A stretch of 64,000 nucleotides of DNA, taken from contig NZ_PEJS01000001.1 of NCBI RefSeq assembly GCF_002750975.1, positions 2,418,001 through 2,482,000 of the forward strand, given 5' to 3'. Shown piece after piece: positions 36,649-48,011 of this stretch. The notes below the pieces were generated by a model that was given only the letters and a program-made list of their open reading frames with translations, had not been told where the DNA came from and searched no databases. Position numbers and translations under genes: made by a program. The DNA is from Stenotrophomonas indicatrix (GTDB lineage: Bacteria; Pseudomonadota; Gammaproteobacteria; Xanthomonadales; Xanthomonadaceae). Position 1 is the first letter of the stretch; every line of letters starts with the position of its first letter.

Positions 36649-37266
36649 ATGCTTGGGTACGCATTCACACGGCCGTGGACAATCGTCCTAAGTGCGGCCT
36701 CGCTCTGCGCCTGCGCACACGCGACTGACCATTCGTCGACTTCTCAAGGACCCGCTACCATGGCATCGACTGCCTCCGACGCCGCAACGCCGTCTGCGCT
36801 CACCGCAGATCAACTCCTGTTGCGTCTGCTGGATCTGATCAAGGACACCACCTCCACCCGTGAACTGACCCTTGAACGGGTATCGCAGGCCATGCAGGCG
36901 CCCGCGCAGAGTTTCGGCCCGGGGCACTTCGGCTACGGCGGCACGCTGACGCCGGAATGGAGCTACGGCCTCGAAATCAAGACGGCTGGCGCCGCCGATA
37001 CGCGTCTCGATCTCAATTTCATCGACACCACCGCCGAGCGTAAAGCCAACGCATCGGCGATCTGCCAGGTCGACTTCGATCAGTTCGCCTCGGGTCTGCA
37101 GGCCGCGGGCTTCAAGCGTGAAACCATCCGCGGCGAGCACGGCCGCATCATCCATGACCGTTTCGATCGCCCGAACCTGAGCATCAAGGTCGACACGATG
37201 GCTGAGAATCCGACCCCGTCTGGCGAGCCGGCGCATGCCTGCGTCCGCCTTGTCACCGTGCAGTAA
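36649..37266 (+). CDS. Lipoprotein, candidate immunity protein of a type IV secretion effector
   Basis: A 205-residue exported protein. The ATG at 36649 is preferred over 36634 because AGGGAA lies 5 bases upstream of it. The hydrophobic segment ends in Leu-Cys-Ala-Cys (residues 19-22), a lipobox-like cleavage site with Cys22 as lipid anchor, although Cys at -2 is unusual. The mature part is a compact alpha/beta domain (ALTADQLLLRLLDLIKDTTS, GGTLTPEWSYGLEI, YNFI-like strands, CVRLVTVQ at the end) with two later Cys. It lies 13 bases before the XVIPCD-domain gene. Periplasmic lipoprotein genes beside such effectors typically encode their antitoxins. The function is inferred from context. Confidence 0.72.
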   Translation: MLGYAFTRPWTIVLSAASLCACAHATDHSSTSQGPATMASTASDAATPSALTADQLLLRLLDLIKDTTSTRELTLERVSQAMQAPAQSFGPGHFGYGGTLTPEWSYGLEIKTAGAADTRLDLNFIDTTAERKANASAICQVDFDQFASGLQAAGFKRETIRGEHGRIIHDRFDRPNLSIKVDTMAENPTPSGEPAHACVRLVTVQ

Positions 37267-37279
37267 GGAGCACCGCACC

Positions 37280-38710
37280 ATGCCTACGCTTTCAGCGGAT
37301 ACGGAACGCCTGCTGACCGAATTTGCAGGAAAACCCGATGTAACGACCGATCAGGTCGACAACCTTCGCAAGGCCATCGCCAACTCTCCGGCGCTGGCAG
37401 CCCAGGTCGACTCGGCCATCGCCGCCGGTCATCTGCAGCGCTTTGAGCTGCTGCCTGCCGACAGCAGTGTGGGCGGCGAGTACGACGGCGGCGCAAAGAC
37501 GATCAGCCTGCCGGCATCCAGTCTGTCCACACCAGCGCGGGACAGGCACGACGCTGCAGAGCTGACTTTCGTACTGGGCCATGAGCTGCAGCATGGGTTC
37601 AATGATGCAGCGACCGAACGGGCCTATAAGCAGTTTGATTCCGATATTGCAGACATTGCTGCACGCGATTCGACCCACGACTACACCCAGGCCATCGGCA
37701 CCCTGCTCGCAGCCAACCGGCGCGACGAGGCATCGGCGAACATCGAGGGCTGGAATGCGCTGGTCGGCATGGTCAAGACCGCCAAACCGGACGCCACGCT
37801 GGAAGATCTCTACAAAGCAAGTACCCGTGCAGAGGAGTTCGTGCGCGTGCAGCCCGGCCCGCCGATGACCTATGCCGCGCATCCGGACCTGACGCTCAAT
37901 GCAGACCTGAGCATGACCGCCACTGCCGCCAACATCGAGGGCATGGGCAAGCACTACTACGACGAAGGTGTGTCGTCGCGGCTGGGTCCCAACGGCAATT
38001 CGGATTACCAGAACTACTACGCCACCGATGCCATCGGCCGCGCCTGCAAGGAAGAAGCCAAGAACCCCGCACCCGATGGCATCAGCCGGATGTCGGTGAA
38101 CATGGCACAGCTCGGCCTGCAGGAAAGCCTGCTGGAACAGAACGGTCTCTCTCTGGGTAAAGGCACGCCACCACGGCAGCCCTACTTCGATACCAGCACC
38201 TCACCGTCCACGCTGCACTATTTCGACCACACCGAGGGCACCTACGCCCACGTGCCCATCACTGCACAGGCGATCACACCCGTGCCGACCGAAGCGCAGG
38301 CTGCGCCGTTGGCGGGTGGCAACGACCGTGCCCTGCACGATCAGATTCGCGGCAAGGTGGCAGAGCTGGATGCCGCCAACGGCCGCAGCTTCGACGCCTC
38401 CAGTGAACGACTGAGCGCAAGCCTGCTGGTACTGGCCCGCGAGAACGGCCTGGACCGCGTGGATCATGTGGTGCTCAGCCGGCAGGCAGGCGATGTCGCT
38501 GCGGCGCAGAACGTGTTCGTGGTGAAGGGAGCGCTGGATGATCCTGCGTCGCTGCGTGCATCGGCAGCCACGGCCGAAGCCGCGCAGCGGCCGGTGCAGG
38601 AAAGCCTGGACAGCCTCGCTATCGTCAACCAGCGCCAGGCCGACCACGCCTCGCAGGAACAGACGCGCCAGCAGGTGCAGGAACAGCAGCGCAGCGCGTT
38701 GTCGCACTGA
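37280..38710 (+). CDS. Candidate type IV secretion system antibacterial effector: metallopeptidase-like domain plus XVIPCD
   Basis: A 476-residue protein with no signal peptide. Residues 90-160 carry a zincin motif, FVLGHELQHGFN (HExxH at 101-105), followed by RRDEASANIEGWNAL, whose Glu150 or Glu156 could be the third ligand. Residues about 345-455 match the XVIPCD secretion domain of Xanthomonadales effectors (NDRALHDQIRGKVAELDAAN, SERLSASLLVLARENGLDRV, DHVVLS, QNVFVVKG), ending in a Gln-rich tail (Q-rich from 452). XVIPCD binds the coupling protein VirD4. The AAGGAG site lies 9 bases before the ATG. The gene just upstream encodes a lipoprotein, the expected immunity protein. Peptidase activity and target (periplasmic protein or peptidoglycan) are inferred. 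Confidence 0.82.
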   Translation: MPTLSADTERLLTEFAGKPDVTTDQVDNLRKAIANSPALAAQVDSAIAAGHLQRFELLPADSSVGGEYDGGAKTISLPASSLSTPARDRHDAAELTFVLGHELQHGFNDAATERAYKQFDSDIADIAARDSTHDYTQAIGTLLAANRRDEASANIEGWNALVGMVKTAKPDATLEDLYKASTRAEEFVRVQPGPPMTYAAHPDLTLNADLSMTATAANIEGMGKHYYDEGVSSRLGPNGNSDYQNYYATDAIGRACKEEAKNPAPDGISRMSVNMAQLGLQESLLEQNGLSLGKGTPPRQPYFDTSTSPSTLHYFDHTEGTYAHVPITAQAITPVPTEAQAAPLAGGNDRALHDQIRGKVAELDAANGRSFDASSERLSASLLVLARENGLDRVDHVVLSRQAGDVAAAQNVFVVKGALDDPASLRASAATAEAAQRPVQESLDSLAIVNQRQADHASQEQTRQQVQEQQRSALSH

Positions 38711-38774
38711 GGTCAGGGACAGCGCCGGACACCACCCGGCGCACCCCATGCATGTGCCACGCTAGAATGCACCC

Positions 38775-39551
38775 ATGCGTACCGTCCATGCCCTCCGCTA
38801 TATAACCCCCTTGCGGGAAGGTGGCTCGCTGCCTGCCGTGGTCGAGACCGACGACGACGGTATGGCGGTGCTCAAGTTCCGTGGCGCTGGCCAGGGGCCC
38901 AAGGCGCTGATCGCCGAGCTGATCGCAGGCGAGATGGCACGCGCGGTGGGCCTGCCGATTCCGGAGATCCTGTTCGTCGAGCTGGACAGCGAGTTCGCGC
39001 GGACCGAGCCGGACCCGGAGATCCAGGACCTGATCCGCGCCAGCGAAGGCCTGAACCTGGGCCTGGATTACCTGCCCGGCGCGATCAATTACGATCCGGC
39101 GGCGATGCCGGTGGACGCCGACCTGGCCTCGCGCATCGTCTGGTTTGATGCATTCACCAGCAACGTCGATCGCACCACGCGCAATCCGAACCTGATGGTC
39201 TGGCACCGCAAGCTGTACCTGATCGACCACGGTGCGGCGATGTACTTCCATCACGACTGGGCCAACGCCGGCGATGCCTGCGAGAAGCCGTTCGTGTTGA
39301 TCCGTGACCACGTGCTGCTGTCATTCGCCAGCCGCATCGCCGAGGTGGATGCCGAGCTGGCCGCGCGCCTGCCTGATACGGAGATCGAGCGCATCGTCGG
39401 CCTGGTGCCGGACAGCTGGCTGGTCGATGAGCCGGCCTTCGACAGCCCCCAAGCTTACCGGCAGGGCTACATCAACTACCTGAAGCATCGCCTGAAGGTG
39501 CGTGCGGTGTTCGTGCAGGAGGCCATCCGTGCCCACGCTGCACACGTATGA
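38775..39551 (+). CDS. HipA-like kinase family protein
   Basis: A 258-residue protein of the compact HipA-like (HipA_2) kinase group. The nucleotide-lysine strand is in GMAVLKFRGAGQGPKALIAE near residues 29-48; the catalytic Asp/Asn region is WFDAFTSNVDRTTRNPNLM near 123-141, and LIDHGAAMYF near 153 replaces the metal-binding DFG. HipA proper phosphorylates GltX; the target of this short form is unknown. It lacks the N-subdomain-1 and has no HipB partner. It overlaps the DUF3037 gene by 23 bases, a pairing that recurs in bacteria, so the two probably act together. Confidence 0.82.
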   Translation: MRTVHALRYITPLREGGSLPAVVETDDDGMAVLKFRGAGQGPKALIAELIAGEMARAVGLPIPEILFVELDSEFARTEPDPEIQDLIRASEGLNLGLDYLPGAINYDPAAMPVDADLASRIVWFDAFTSNVDRTTRNPNLMVWHRKLYLIDHGAAMYFHHDWANAGDACEKPFVLIRDHVLLSFASRIAEVDAELAARLPDTEIERIVGLVPDSWLVDEPAFDSPQAYRQGYINYLKHRLKVRAVFVQEAIRAHAAHV

Positions 39552-39921
39552 CTATGCCGTCATCCGCGTGGTACCGCGGGTGGAGCGCGAGGAGTTCATC
39601 AACGTCGGCGTGATCGTATCCTGCCCGGGTGCACGGCACCTGGAAGCGGCAATCGAGATCGATGCCGCGCGCCTGCACGCCTTCGCGCCGGCGCTGGATA
39701 TTGAAGCGCTGCAGCCGTGGCTGGATGCCATCGTGGCGATCTGCCGGGGCGATGCCGGCGCCGGCCCGATCGCGCAGCTGCCTGCGCGCGCGCGCTTCCA
39801 TTTCCTGACCGCCAAGCGCAGCTCGGTGGTGCAGATGTCCAGCACACACGTAGGCCGCACGGCGGACCCGGCGGGCGTGGTCGAACACCTGATGGCAAAG
39901 ATGGTTCGGGTACCTGCCTAG
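39529..39921 (+). CDS. DUF3037 family protein
   Basis: A 130-residue protein beginning with GTG at 39529, preceded by GGAGG at 6-base spacing inside the end of the HipA-like gene. The start reads PTLHTYDYAVIRVVPRVERE, with EFINVGVIVSCPG next, the hallmark of DUF3037. The longer in-frame start at 39502 lacks a ribosome site. The family is commonly encoded next to short HipA-like kinases; its biochemical role is unknown. The overlap with the kinase gene implies coupled synthesis at a fixed ratio. Confidence 0.85.
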   Translation: MPTLHTYDYAVIRVVPRVEREEFINVGVIVSCPGARHLEAAIEIDAARLHAFAPALDIEALQPWLDAIVAICRGDAGAGPIAQLPARARFHFLTAKRSSVVQMSSTHVGRTADPAGVVEHLMAKMVRVPA

Positions 39922-39925
39922 CGCA

Positions 39926-40309
39926 CTACTTGCCACTGCCCCAGCGTGCAGTCATTTCGCTGCGGATCGGCGTGCGCTCGGTATTGCTGTCCGTTGCCGT
40001 GAAGCGCATCGCCTTGACCGCATTCAACGCCCAGCCACTGAAGGCCGTCGACGGCTTGGCCTCCACCACCTTTACGTCATACGTACGGCCGCGCTTGTTG
40101 ACCGAATAGGCCACGGTCACCTCCTCCGCAAACGGCACACGGCCGGGGTCGACATTGAGTTGTGGGCGGAAGGTGCCCTCCACCGGCTTCCAGTACGTCA
40201 GCGCTTCGGCCTGCGGCAGCTGCAGCGGCTCGGGAGATGCGGCGGCGGCGACCTGGCTCAGTGCCAGGGCAAGCGTGATGGCAGCAACGCGGAGCAGCAT
40301 CGGGGGCAT
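39926..40309 (-). CDS. Secreted protein with TonB-like C-terminal fold (copy 3)
   Basis: A 127-residue exported protein. The ATG at 40309 is preferred since AAGGA lies 9 bases upstream; the ATG at 40318 directly touches that site. A signal peptide (MLLRVAAITLALALSQVAAA) is followed by a short linker and an energy-transducer-like TonB fold (PFAEEVTVAYSVNKRGRTYD, NAVKAMRFTATDSN). Unlike the two TonB-domain proteins at 4856-6188 it has no retained membrane anchor and would be free in the periplasm. Function unknown. It lies 46 bases downstream of the next gene on the same strand. Confidence 0.75.
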   Translation of the reverse strand: MPPMLLRVAAITLALALSQVAAAASPEPLQLPQAEALTYWKPVEGTFRPQLNVDPGRVPFAEEVTVAYSVNKRGRTYDVKVVEAKPSTAFSGWALNAVKAMRFTATDSNTERTPIRSEMTARWGSGK

Positions 40310-40355
40310 GGTTGTCATTCCTTGTACGCCAGTGGTTGGTTGCAAGCGTACGCCA

Positions 40356-40889
40356 TCAAGGGCCTTTGCGGTTCACCGCAACGGTTACCGTGAAGTAGGG
40401 AATCGCGCTCCACTGCGTGCGCGGATGATGCAGCGATTCCACGCCCATGCCGATCTGGTACTTCACGCTGCCCGGCTGCTCATGCCAGAAATAAGGCGCG
40501 CCGCTGCTCCAGCCACAACATACATACGTCAATGACGGCATGCCAAAGGTCTGCTGCAGATAGGCTTCGATCTTCGCCGCCGAGGCACCGCTGACGCGAT
40601 ACCGCGCTTCCATCGGCTGGATGTAGGAATCGTCGTCCTGCGTGCAGCCTAGGTATTCCAGCTCGGCTGGTTTGCGTCCCATCGCCTGCAGGAAATCCTG
40701 GCAGACGGTGTCGGGGCGAGCCAGGCCTTCGGAGCGGCCGTGCAGTTCCCACTCTGCAAGCGCGGCGTCGGGACGCTGTGCCTGTGCCGTGCCGGCAAGA
40801 AGTAAAGCCATGCACAGCGATGACCATTGCAGTCCAATCAGGCCCCTCTTGCCGCTCTGCTGTCGGTCGTTGCTGCCGGCGCCGTGCAT
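40356..40889 (-). CDS. Secreted protein of unknown function (DUF4952-like)
   Basis: A 177-residue exported protein (178 with the alternative GTG at 40892). The signal peptide covers LQWSSLCMALLLAGTAQAQ. The mature part has paired cysteines (CQDFLQAMG, GCTQDDDSY, YVCCGW) and ends FTVTVAVNRKGP. The pattern resembles a small family annotated DUF4952, but I hold this loosely. The ATG at 40889 overlaps the stop of the serine-hydrolase gene (TGATG), so the two are probably coupled. Periplasmic; role unknown. Confidence 0.68.
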   Translation of the reverse strand: MHGAGSNDRQQSGKRGLIGLQWSSLCMALLLAGTAQAQRPDAALAEWELHGRSEGLARPDTVCQDFLQAMGRKPAELEYLGCTQDDDSYIQPMEARYRVSGASAAKIEAYLQQTFGMPSLTYVCCGWSSGAPYFWHEQPGSVKYQIGMGVESLHHPRTQWSAIPYFTVTVAVNRKGP

Positions 40890-42319
40890 CACAGGGGCAC
40901 GCGGCGGGCGATGTAGTTGATCACATTGCCCATTGCATCCGGATCGACGTTGGCCAGGCCGATCAGTACATATCCCTGCTCAGGCATCACCACAATGGCG
41001 CTGTTCGAGCCGGGCGCCCCGCCCTCATGGCCGAACTGGCGCTGCCTGCCCTCTCCCTGCACCATGAACCCGTAGCCGTACCAGCCCTTGTTGTTCTGCG
41101 GACGCGTGGCCTGCTGTAGCCACGCCGGCGAAACCAGGGTGCCGGCACGCAGGGCCTCGGCGAACTTCAACATGTCACCCACGGTGCTGTAACCGCCACC
41201 GGCCGCAGTCCCGCGCCATGGCAGGGATCTGGTTTCGCTGAGCCACTGTCCTTTCACCCGGGTATAGCCGGGTGCACGATGTGGAACGTCCACCGATTCC
41301 GGCTCAAAGCCGGTTGCCGTCATGCCCGCTGCGCGGAGAATATGGTCGTTGACGTAGTGGTAGTACGTCTGCCCGGACACCACCTCGATGATCCGGCCGA
41401 GCACAATGAACCCGTAGTTGGAATAGCCGTCCTGGCTGCCTGCGGAAAACTGCGGGGGATCCTTGGCGAAGTGCTGCACATAATCGTCGTGCGTTCTCAG
41501 TGACGCGGCGTAGTGCTCGAAATCATCACCGAAGAAATCACCGAGCCCACTGGTATGGTTGAGCAGTTGCCGGATCGTGACCGTACCTGCCACCCCTTCG
41601 TTGGGATAGTCCGCCAGGCGCTTGCCGATGGTGTCATCCAGGGTAAGACGGCCGGCCTCAGCCAGTTGCAGGATCGCCACTGCGGTGAACATCTTGTTGG
41701 AAGAGGCAAGGCGGAACTGCGTCTGCGCATCGACGGGCACGCGCTGCTCACGGTTGGCGAGCCCTCCCTGCCACTGCATCAGCACCTTGCCATCGTGCGC
41801 GACCAGCACGGCGCCAGAGAGTGCGTCGGCCGCCTGCAGCGCGTTGAGCCGTGCCGTGATTTCGCCCAGAAGTGCCGGCAGCTCCATTCGTGCGGGCTGG
41901 AACTGTTGCGGCGTCGGCACACCTTCCAACTGGAACAGCTTCACGTGGCGTGGAGCGGCAGGGTCCATTTCCGCAGTCAACAGCATCGCCCGTTCACTGT
42001 TCTCGCCCAGCACCAGCACTTCGACCTTCTCCGGCGTGCTCGAGCGGACGTCGAGCACCTTCATCGGCCCACTGGACGCACGGAACTCCAGGTAATCCTG
42101 CGGGCCGCTGCCCGCCTTCTTTGCGTACCTGTCGGCGAACGCCTGCAATCCATCGAGGCTGCCCGCATTGAAGGCAGCCAACCATTCATCCACGGCATCC
42201 TGTGCGCGCGGACCGCTCGATCCGGCAGGTACTTCGGCCGCACCAACACTGGATGACAATGCCGGCAGCAAGGCGAAAGCCAACAGCAAGGCACAGAAGC
42301 GTTGACGGTACACGGACAT
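40889..42319 (-). CDS. Secreted serine hydrolase, class C beta-lactamase/penicillin-binding family
   Basis: A 476-residue exported hydrolase. The signal peptide begins MSVYRQRFCALLLAFALLP at the ATG at 42319, preceded by AAGGA. An N-terminal segment of about 120 residues precedes the hydrolase domain. The catalytic Ser-x-x-Lys is in RLASSNKMFTAVAILQLA near residue 210, the Tyr motif in DGYSNYGFIVLG near 300, and HEGGAPGSNS near 432 replaces KTG. All three elements are complete here, unlike the paralogue at 21598. Substrate unknown. Translationally coupled to the next small secreted protein. Confidence 0.87.
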   Translation of the reverse strand: MSVYRQRFCALLLAFALLPALSSSVGAAEVPAGSSGPRAQDAVDEWLAAFNAGSLDGLQAFADRYAKKAGSGPQDYLEFRASSGPMKVLDVRSSTPEKVEVLVLGENSERAMLLTAEMDPAAPRHVKLFQLEGVPTPQQFQPARMELPALLGEITARLNALQAADALSGAVLVAHDGKVLMQWQGGLANREQRVPVDAQTQFRLASSNKMFTAVAILQLAEAGRLTLDDTIGKRLADYPNEGVAGTVTIRQLLNHTSGLGDFFGDDFEHYAASLRTHDDYVQHFAKDPPQFSAGSQDGYSNYGFIVLGRIIEVVSGQTYYHYVNDHILRAAGMTATGFEPESVDVPHRAPGYTRVKGQWLSETRSLPWRGTAAGGGYSTVGDMLKFAEALRAGTLVSPAWLQQATRPQNNKGWYGYGFMVQGEGRQRQFGHEGGAPGSNSAIVVMPEQGYVLIGLANVDPDAMGNVINYIARRVPL

Positions 42320-42407
42320 GGCGAATCCTTCGCAGGCAGAACGTAGCGCCATCCTAGAGGACAATCGCACAGAGTCCATGCACTGCAGCCGCACTCACAC
42401 CCTTGGG

Positions 42408-44933
42408 CTATTCCGGCAACGCATACGCCATCACGTAATCCCCGGCCGGCGTCTCCATGAAATGGTGCCCGCCAGCCATGATGACCACGTACTGCCGCCC
42501 GCCCTGCTCGTACACCATCGGGTTGGCCTGGCCACCGGCTGGCAGCTTGGTGTGCCACAGCTCCTTGCCGGTCTTCAGGTCGATGGCACGCAGCAGGTCG
42601 TCGGTCGCTGCGGCGATGAAGATCAGGCCGCTGGCGGTCACCACCGAACCGCCATTGTTCGGCGTGCCGATTTCAATGGGCAGGCCGGAGCGGATGCCGA
42701 AGGGGCCGTTGCCACGCGCGCTGCCGAACGGCCGGTCCCACAGCAGCTTGCCGCTGCGCAGGTCGATCGCACGGATACCGCCATAGGGCGGCTGCTTGCA
42801 CAGCAGGCCAGTGAACGGCAGCCGCCAGCCAGCGTTGACGTCGATGCCATAGGGCGTGCCGACCTGCGGATCCCCTGCGCCTTCGGCACCGCCCTTGTCG
42901 GCGCGCATCTGCTCGCGCGGCAGCCAGCCCTTGCGGTCGGCTTCGGCGCGCGGCACCAGCCGGTTGTAGTTGGGCATGTCGTTGTAGTTGGCCACGATCA
43001 CGCCACGCCGCGTATCGATGGCCACGCTGCCCCAGTCCGAGCCACCGTTGTAGCCGGGGTATTCGATGGAGTGGTGATCGCTGCTGGGCGGTGTGTAGAA
43101 CCCTTCGTAATGTGCCTTGCGGAACTGGATTCGGCAGACCAGCTGGTCGATGGGGGTGATGCCCCACATGTCGCGCTCGGTCAGCGCGTCGTCGCGCCGC
43201 AGCGTGTGATACAGCGAGAACAGCTGGGTGGCGGCGCGCTGCACGGGCTCCACGCCGCCCTGTGGCACCTTGCGCTCCTCAGCCGGGGTCAGCAGCTGGC
43301 CGTTGCGGCGGTCGAGGATGTACATGTCGCCCTGCTTGGTGGGCAGCAGGATCGCCGGCACCTTTCCCGATGCCGTCGGGTAGTCGATCAGGCTGGCCTG
43401 CGAACCCAGGTCGTAGTCCCAGACATCCTTGCGCACGGCCTGGAAATGCCAGACCGGCTTGCCGGTAGCCACATCGATGGCGACCAGCGAGGTCGCGTAC
43501 CTGTTCTGGTTTTCGGTGCGCGAGCCACTCCAGTAGTCGCCTGCGGAATTGCCCATCGGCAGGTACACCAGGCCCAGTGCTTCATCGCCGGTAGCGGTGG
43601 TCCACATGTTCGGTGTACCACGTGTATAGGTCTGCTCGCGCGGTGGCAGGCCGCTGCGCTCGGGCTGGTCCATGTCCCACGCCCAGCGCAGCTTGCCGCT
43701 GATCGCGTCGTAGGCCTGGATGACGCCGGAGGGCGCGTCGCGGCGCTGGCCGTCCAGTACCTGGTGGCCGGTAACGATGACACCGCGGACGATCGCCGGC
43801 GGCGAGGTGATCGATACGTAACCCGGCGGCACCTCGCCCATGCCCAGGGTGATGTCGACCTGGCCGTTGTTGCCGAAATTCGCGCAGGGGCGACCGCTGT
43901 CGGCGTCCACCGCGATCAGGCGGCCGTCCAGCGTGCCTTCGATGATGCGTGCGCTGCAGGCTGAGCGGCTCCCTGGCGCCGCGCTCTGGTGGGTGCGGGT
44001 CGGCGGCGGTGCGGGCAGCGCGAGATCGGCAGCCACGTCAGCCAGTGCGGCATCGGCGAGGGCCGGCGCGCTGGGCAGCTCGTAATAGGACACGCCACGG
44101 CAGGCGGCCGTGTACGGGATCGACGCATCTTTCACCTTCGGGTCGAAACGCCATAGCTCCTTGCCGCTGCCGGCATCGAGGGCGATCAACTGATTGCGTG
44201 CGGTGCACAGGTACAACCGATCACCGATCTTCAGTGGCGTGGTTTCCGCACCCCAGCGCTTCTTCGGCAGGTCGCCCGTGCGGAACTGCCACGCCAGTTG
44301 CAGGGTTCCCACGTTTTCCGGGGTGACCTGCTGCAGCGGCGAATAACGGGTGGCGGCATTGCTGCGCCCCCATGCCGGCCAGTCACCCTCGGCCGGCTGG
44401 TCGGCAGGCTGCAGGCCGGTGGTGTCACGGGTGGGATCAAGCCCGGCGCTGACCGCCGGCTCCGGGAACGGCTGATGCCCGTCGACCACGCCATGCGGGG
44501 TGAACGCGAGGCCGAAGGCGGCCACGAAGACCAGCATCAGTACAGCGGCCACGCTGCGCGACAGCCGCCTGGGCACCGGTGCCTGCAGGGTCGGCGCCAG
44601 CAATGCCAGGACGATGCCGAGGGCGGTCACCAGGCCCAGCCGTGGTACCCAGCGCCAGTAATCGCTGCCCGACTCCCACCAGGTCCACAGCAGGCTGCCG
44701 ATGAACACCAGTGCGTACAGCAGTGCACCGCTACGCCGATTGCCCCACAACAGGATGCCGCAGACCAGCAGGCCCAAGCCCGCGATGGCGTAGTACCAGG
44801 AGCCACCGAGGCTGAGCAGCCACGCACCAAGGCCGCCGATGACCAGGCCGAGCACGATCAGCAACAGGGCCAGCACGGTAACGAGAGGATGGCGGGGAGG
44901 AGGCGCGGAAGCAGACTGCGGCGTGGCGGACAT
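42408..44933 (-). CDS. gcd: Membrane-bound PQQ-dependent glucose dehydrogenase
   Basis: An 841-residue quinoprotein. Residues 15-140 hold five membrane segments (VTVLALLLIVLGLVIGGLGA first). The rest is an eight-bladed periplasmic propeller binding pyrroloquinoline quinone: WPAWGRSNAATRYSPLQQVT near residue 185, GLVYLPMGNSAGDYWSGSRT near 470, and AGGQANPMVYEQGGRQYVVI near the end. It oxidises glucose to gluconolactone and passes electrons to ubiquinone. Length fits the E. coli-type enzyme. No PQQ-synthesis genes are in the window. It lies 76 bases past a strong hairpin that follows gyrA. Confidence 0.96.
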   Translation of the reverse strand: MSATPQSASAPPPRHPLVTVLALLLIVLGLVIGGLGAWLLSLGGSWYYAIAGLGLLVCGILLWGNRRSGALLYALVFIGSLLWTWWESGSDYWRWVPRLGLVTALGIVLALLAPTLQAPVPRRLSRSVAAVLMLVFVAAFGLAFTPHGVVDGHQPFPEPAVSAGLDPTRDTTGLQPADQPAEGDWPAWGRSNAATRYSPLQQVTPENVGTLQLAWQFRTGDLPKKRWGAETTPLKIGDRLYLCTARNQLIALDAGSGKELWRFDPKVKDASIPYTAACRGVSYYELPSAPALADAALADVAADLALPAPPPTRTHQSAAPGSRSACSARIIEGTLDGRLIAVDADSGRPCANFGNNGQVDITLGMGEVPPGYVSITSPPAIVRGVIVTGHQVLDGQRRDAPSGVIQAYDAISGKLRWAWDMDQPERSGLPPREQTYTRGTPNMWTTATGDEALGLVYLPMGNSAGDYWSGSRTENQNRYATSLVAIDVATGKPVWHFQAVRKDVWDYDLGSQASLIDYPTASGKVPAILLPTKQGDMYILDRRNGQLLTPAEERKVPQGGVEPVQRAATQLFSLYHTLRRDDALTERDMWGITPIDQLVCRIQFRKAHYEGFYTPPSSDHHSIEYPGYNGGSDWGSVAIDTRRGVIVANYNDMPNYNRLVPRAEADRKGWLPREQMRADKGGAEGAGDPQVGTPYGIDVNAGWRLPFTGLLCKQPPYGGIRAIDLRSGKLLWDRPFGSARGNGPFGIRSGLPIEIGTPNNGGSVVTASGLIFIAAATDDLLRAIDLKTGKELWHTKLPAGGQANPMVYEQGGRQYVVIMAGGHHFMETPAGDYVMAYALPE

Positions 44934-45009
44934 CGTCGATCTCCGGGGGCAGCATGCGCCCTTATGCCACCGTCACCGTGAAGTGCGTGCGTATTTTCGA
45001 CTGCAGACA

Positions 45010-45040
45010 CGACGACGCCGGCACAAGGCCGGCGTCGTCG
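45010..45040. terminator. Strong hairpin after gyrA
   Basis: A perfect 13-bp stem (CGACGACGCCGGC / GCCGGCGTCGTCG) with a 5-base loop, 24 bases past the gyrA stop. No T tract follows on either strand, so termination may need Rho or the structure may mainly stabilise the 3' end. Confidence 0.6.
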
Positions 45041-45063
45041 GGTACCTCAGCATCGCGGCAGGA

Positions 45064-47778
<2,715 letters not shown>

Positions 47779-47934
47779 TCGGGTTCCGTTGTCTGGTAGC
47801 GGTCCAGTCCGGCGCATCCACCCGGGGGTGGTCGTGCCGGAACCTCGATTCAACCGCTGGATTCTACCACACGGGGCCGTTTTCCGCCTGCCTTTACGGT
47901 GATTTTACCGGCACAAATCAGGAACTTAGGGGGT

Positions 47935-47957
47935 TGCCGGCCAGCGGCCGGCACTAC
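47935..47957 (-). repeat. SMAG palindrome, GCCGGC subtype
   Basis: On the minus strand: GTAGTGCCGGCCGCTGGCCG then GCA. It lies between the mtnA stop and gyrA. A second small hairpin (CCTTTCC agc GGAAAGG) follows at about 47977-47993. Confidence 0.87.
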
Positions 47958-48011
47958 CGGACGCCGGGGTCGGAGCCCTTTCCAGCGGAAAGGCACCCGC
48001 CCCTGCCCGCG

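Noticed and set aside
38775..39551. Classic HipBA toxin-antitoxin
   Set aside because: No HipB-type helix-turn-helix gene is adjacent and the kinase is about half the length of HipA.
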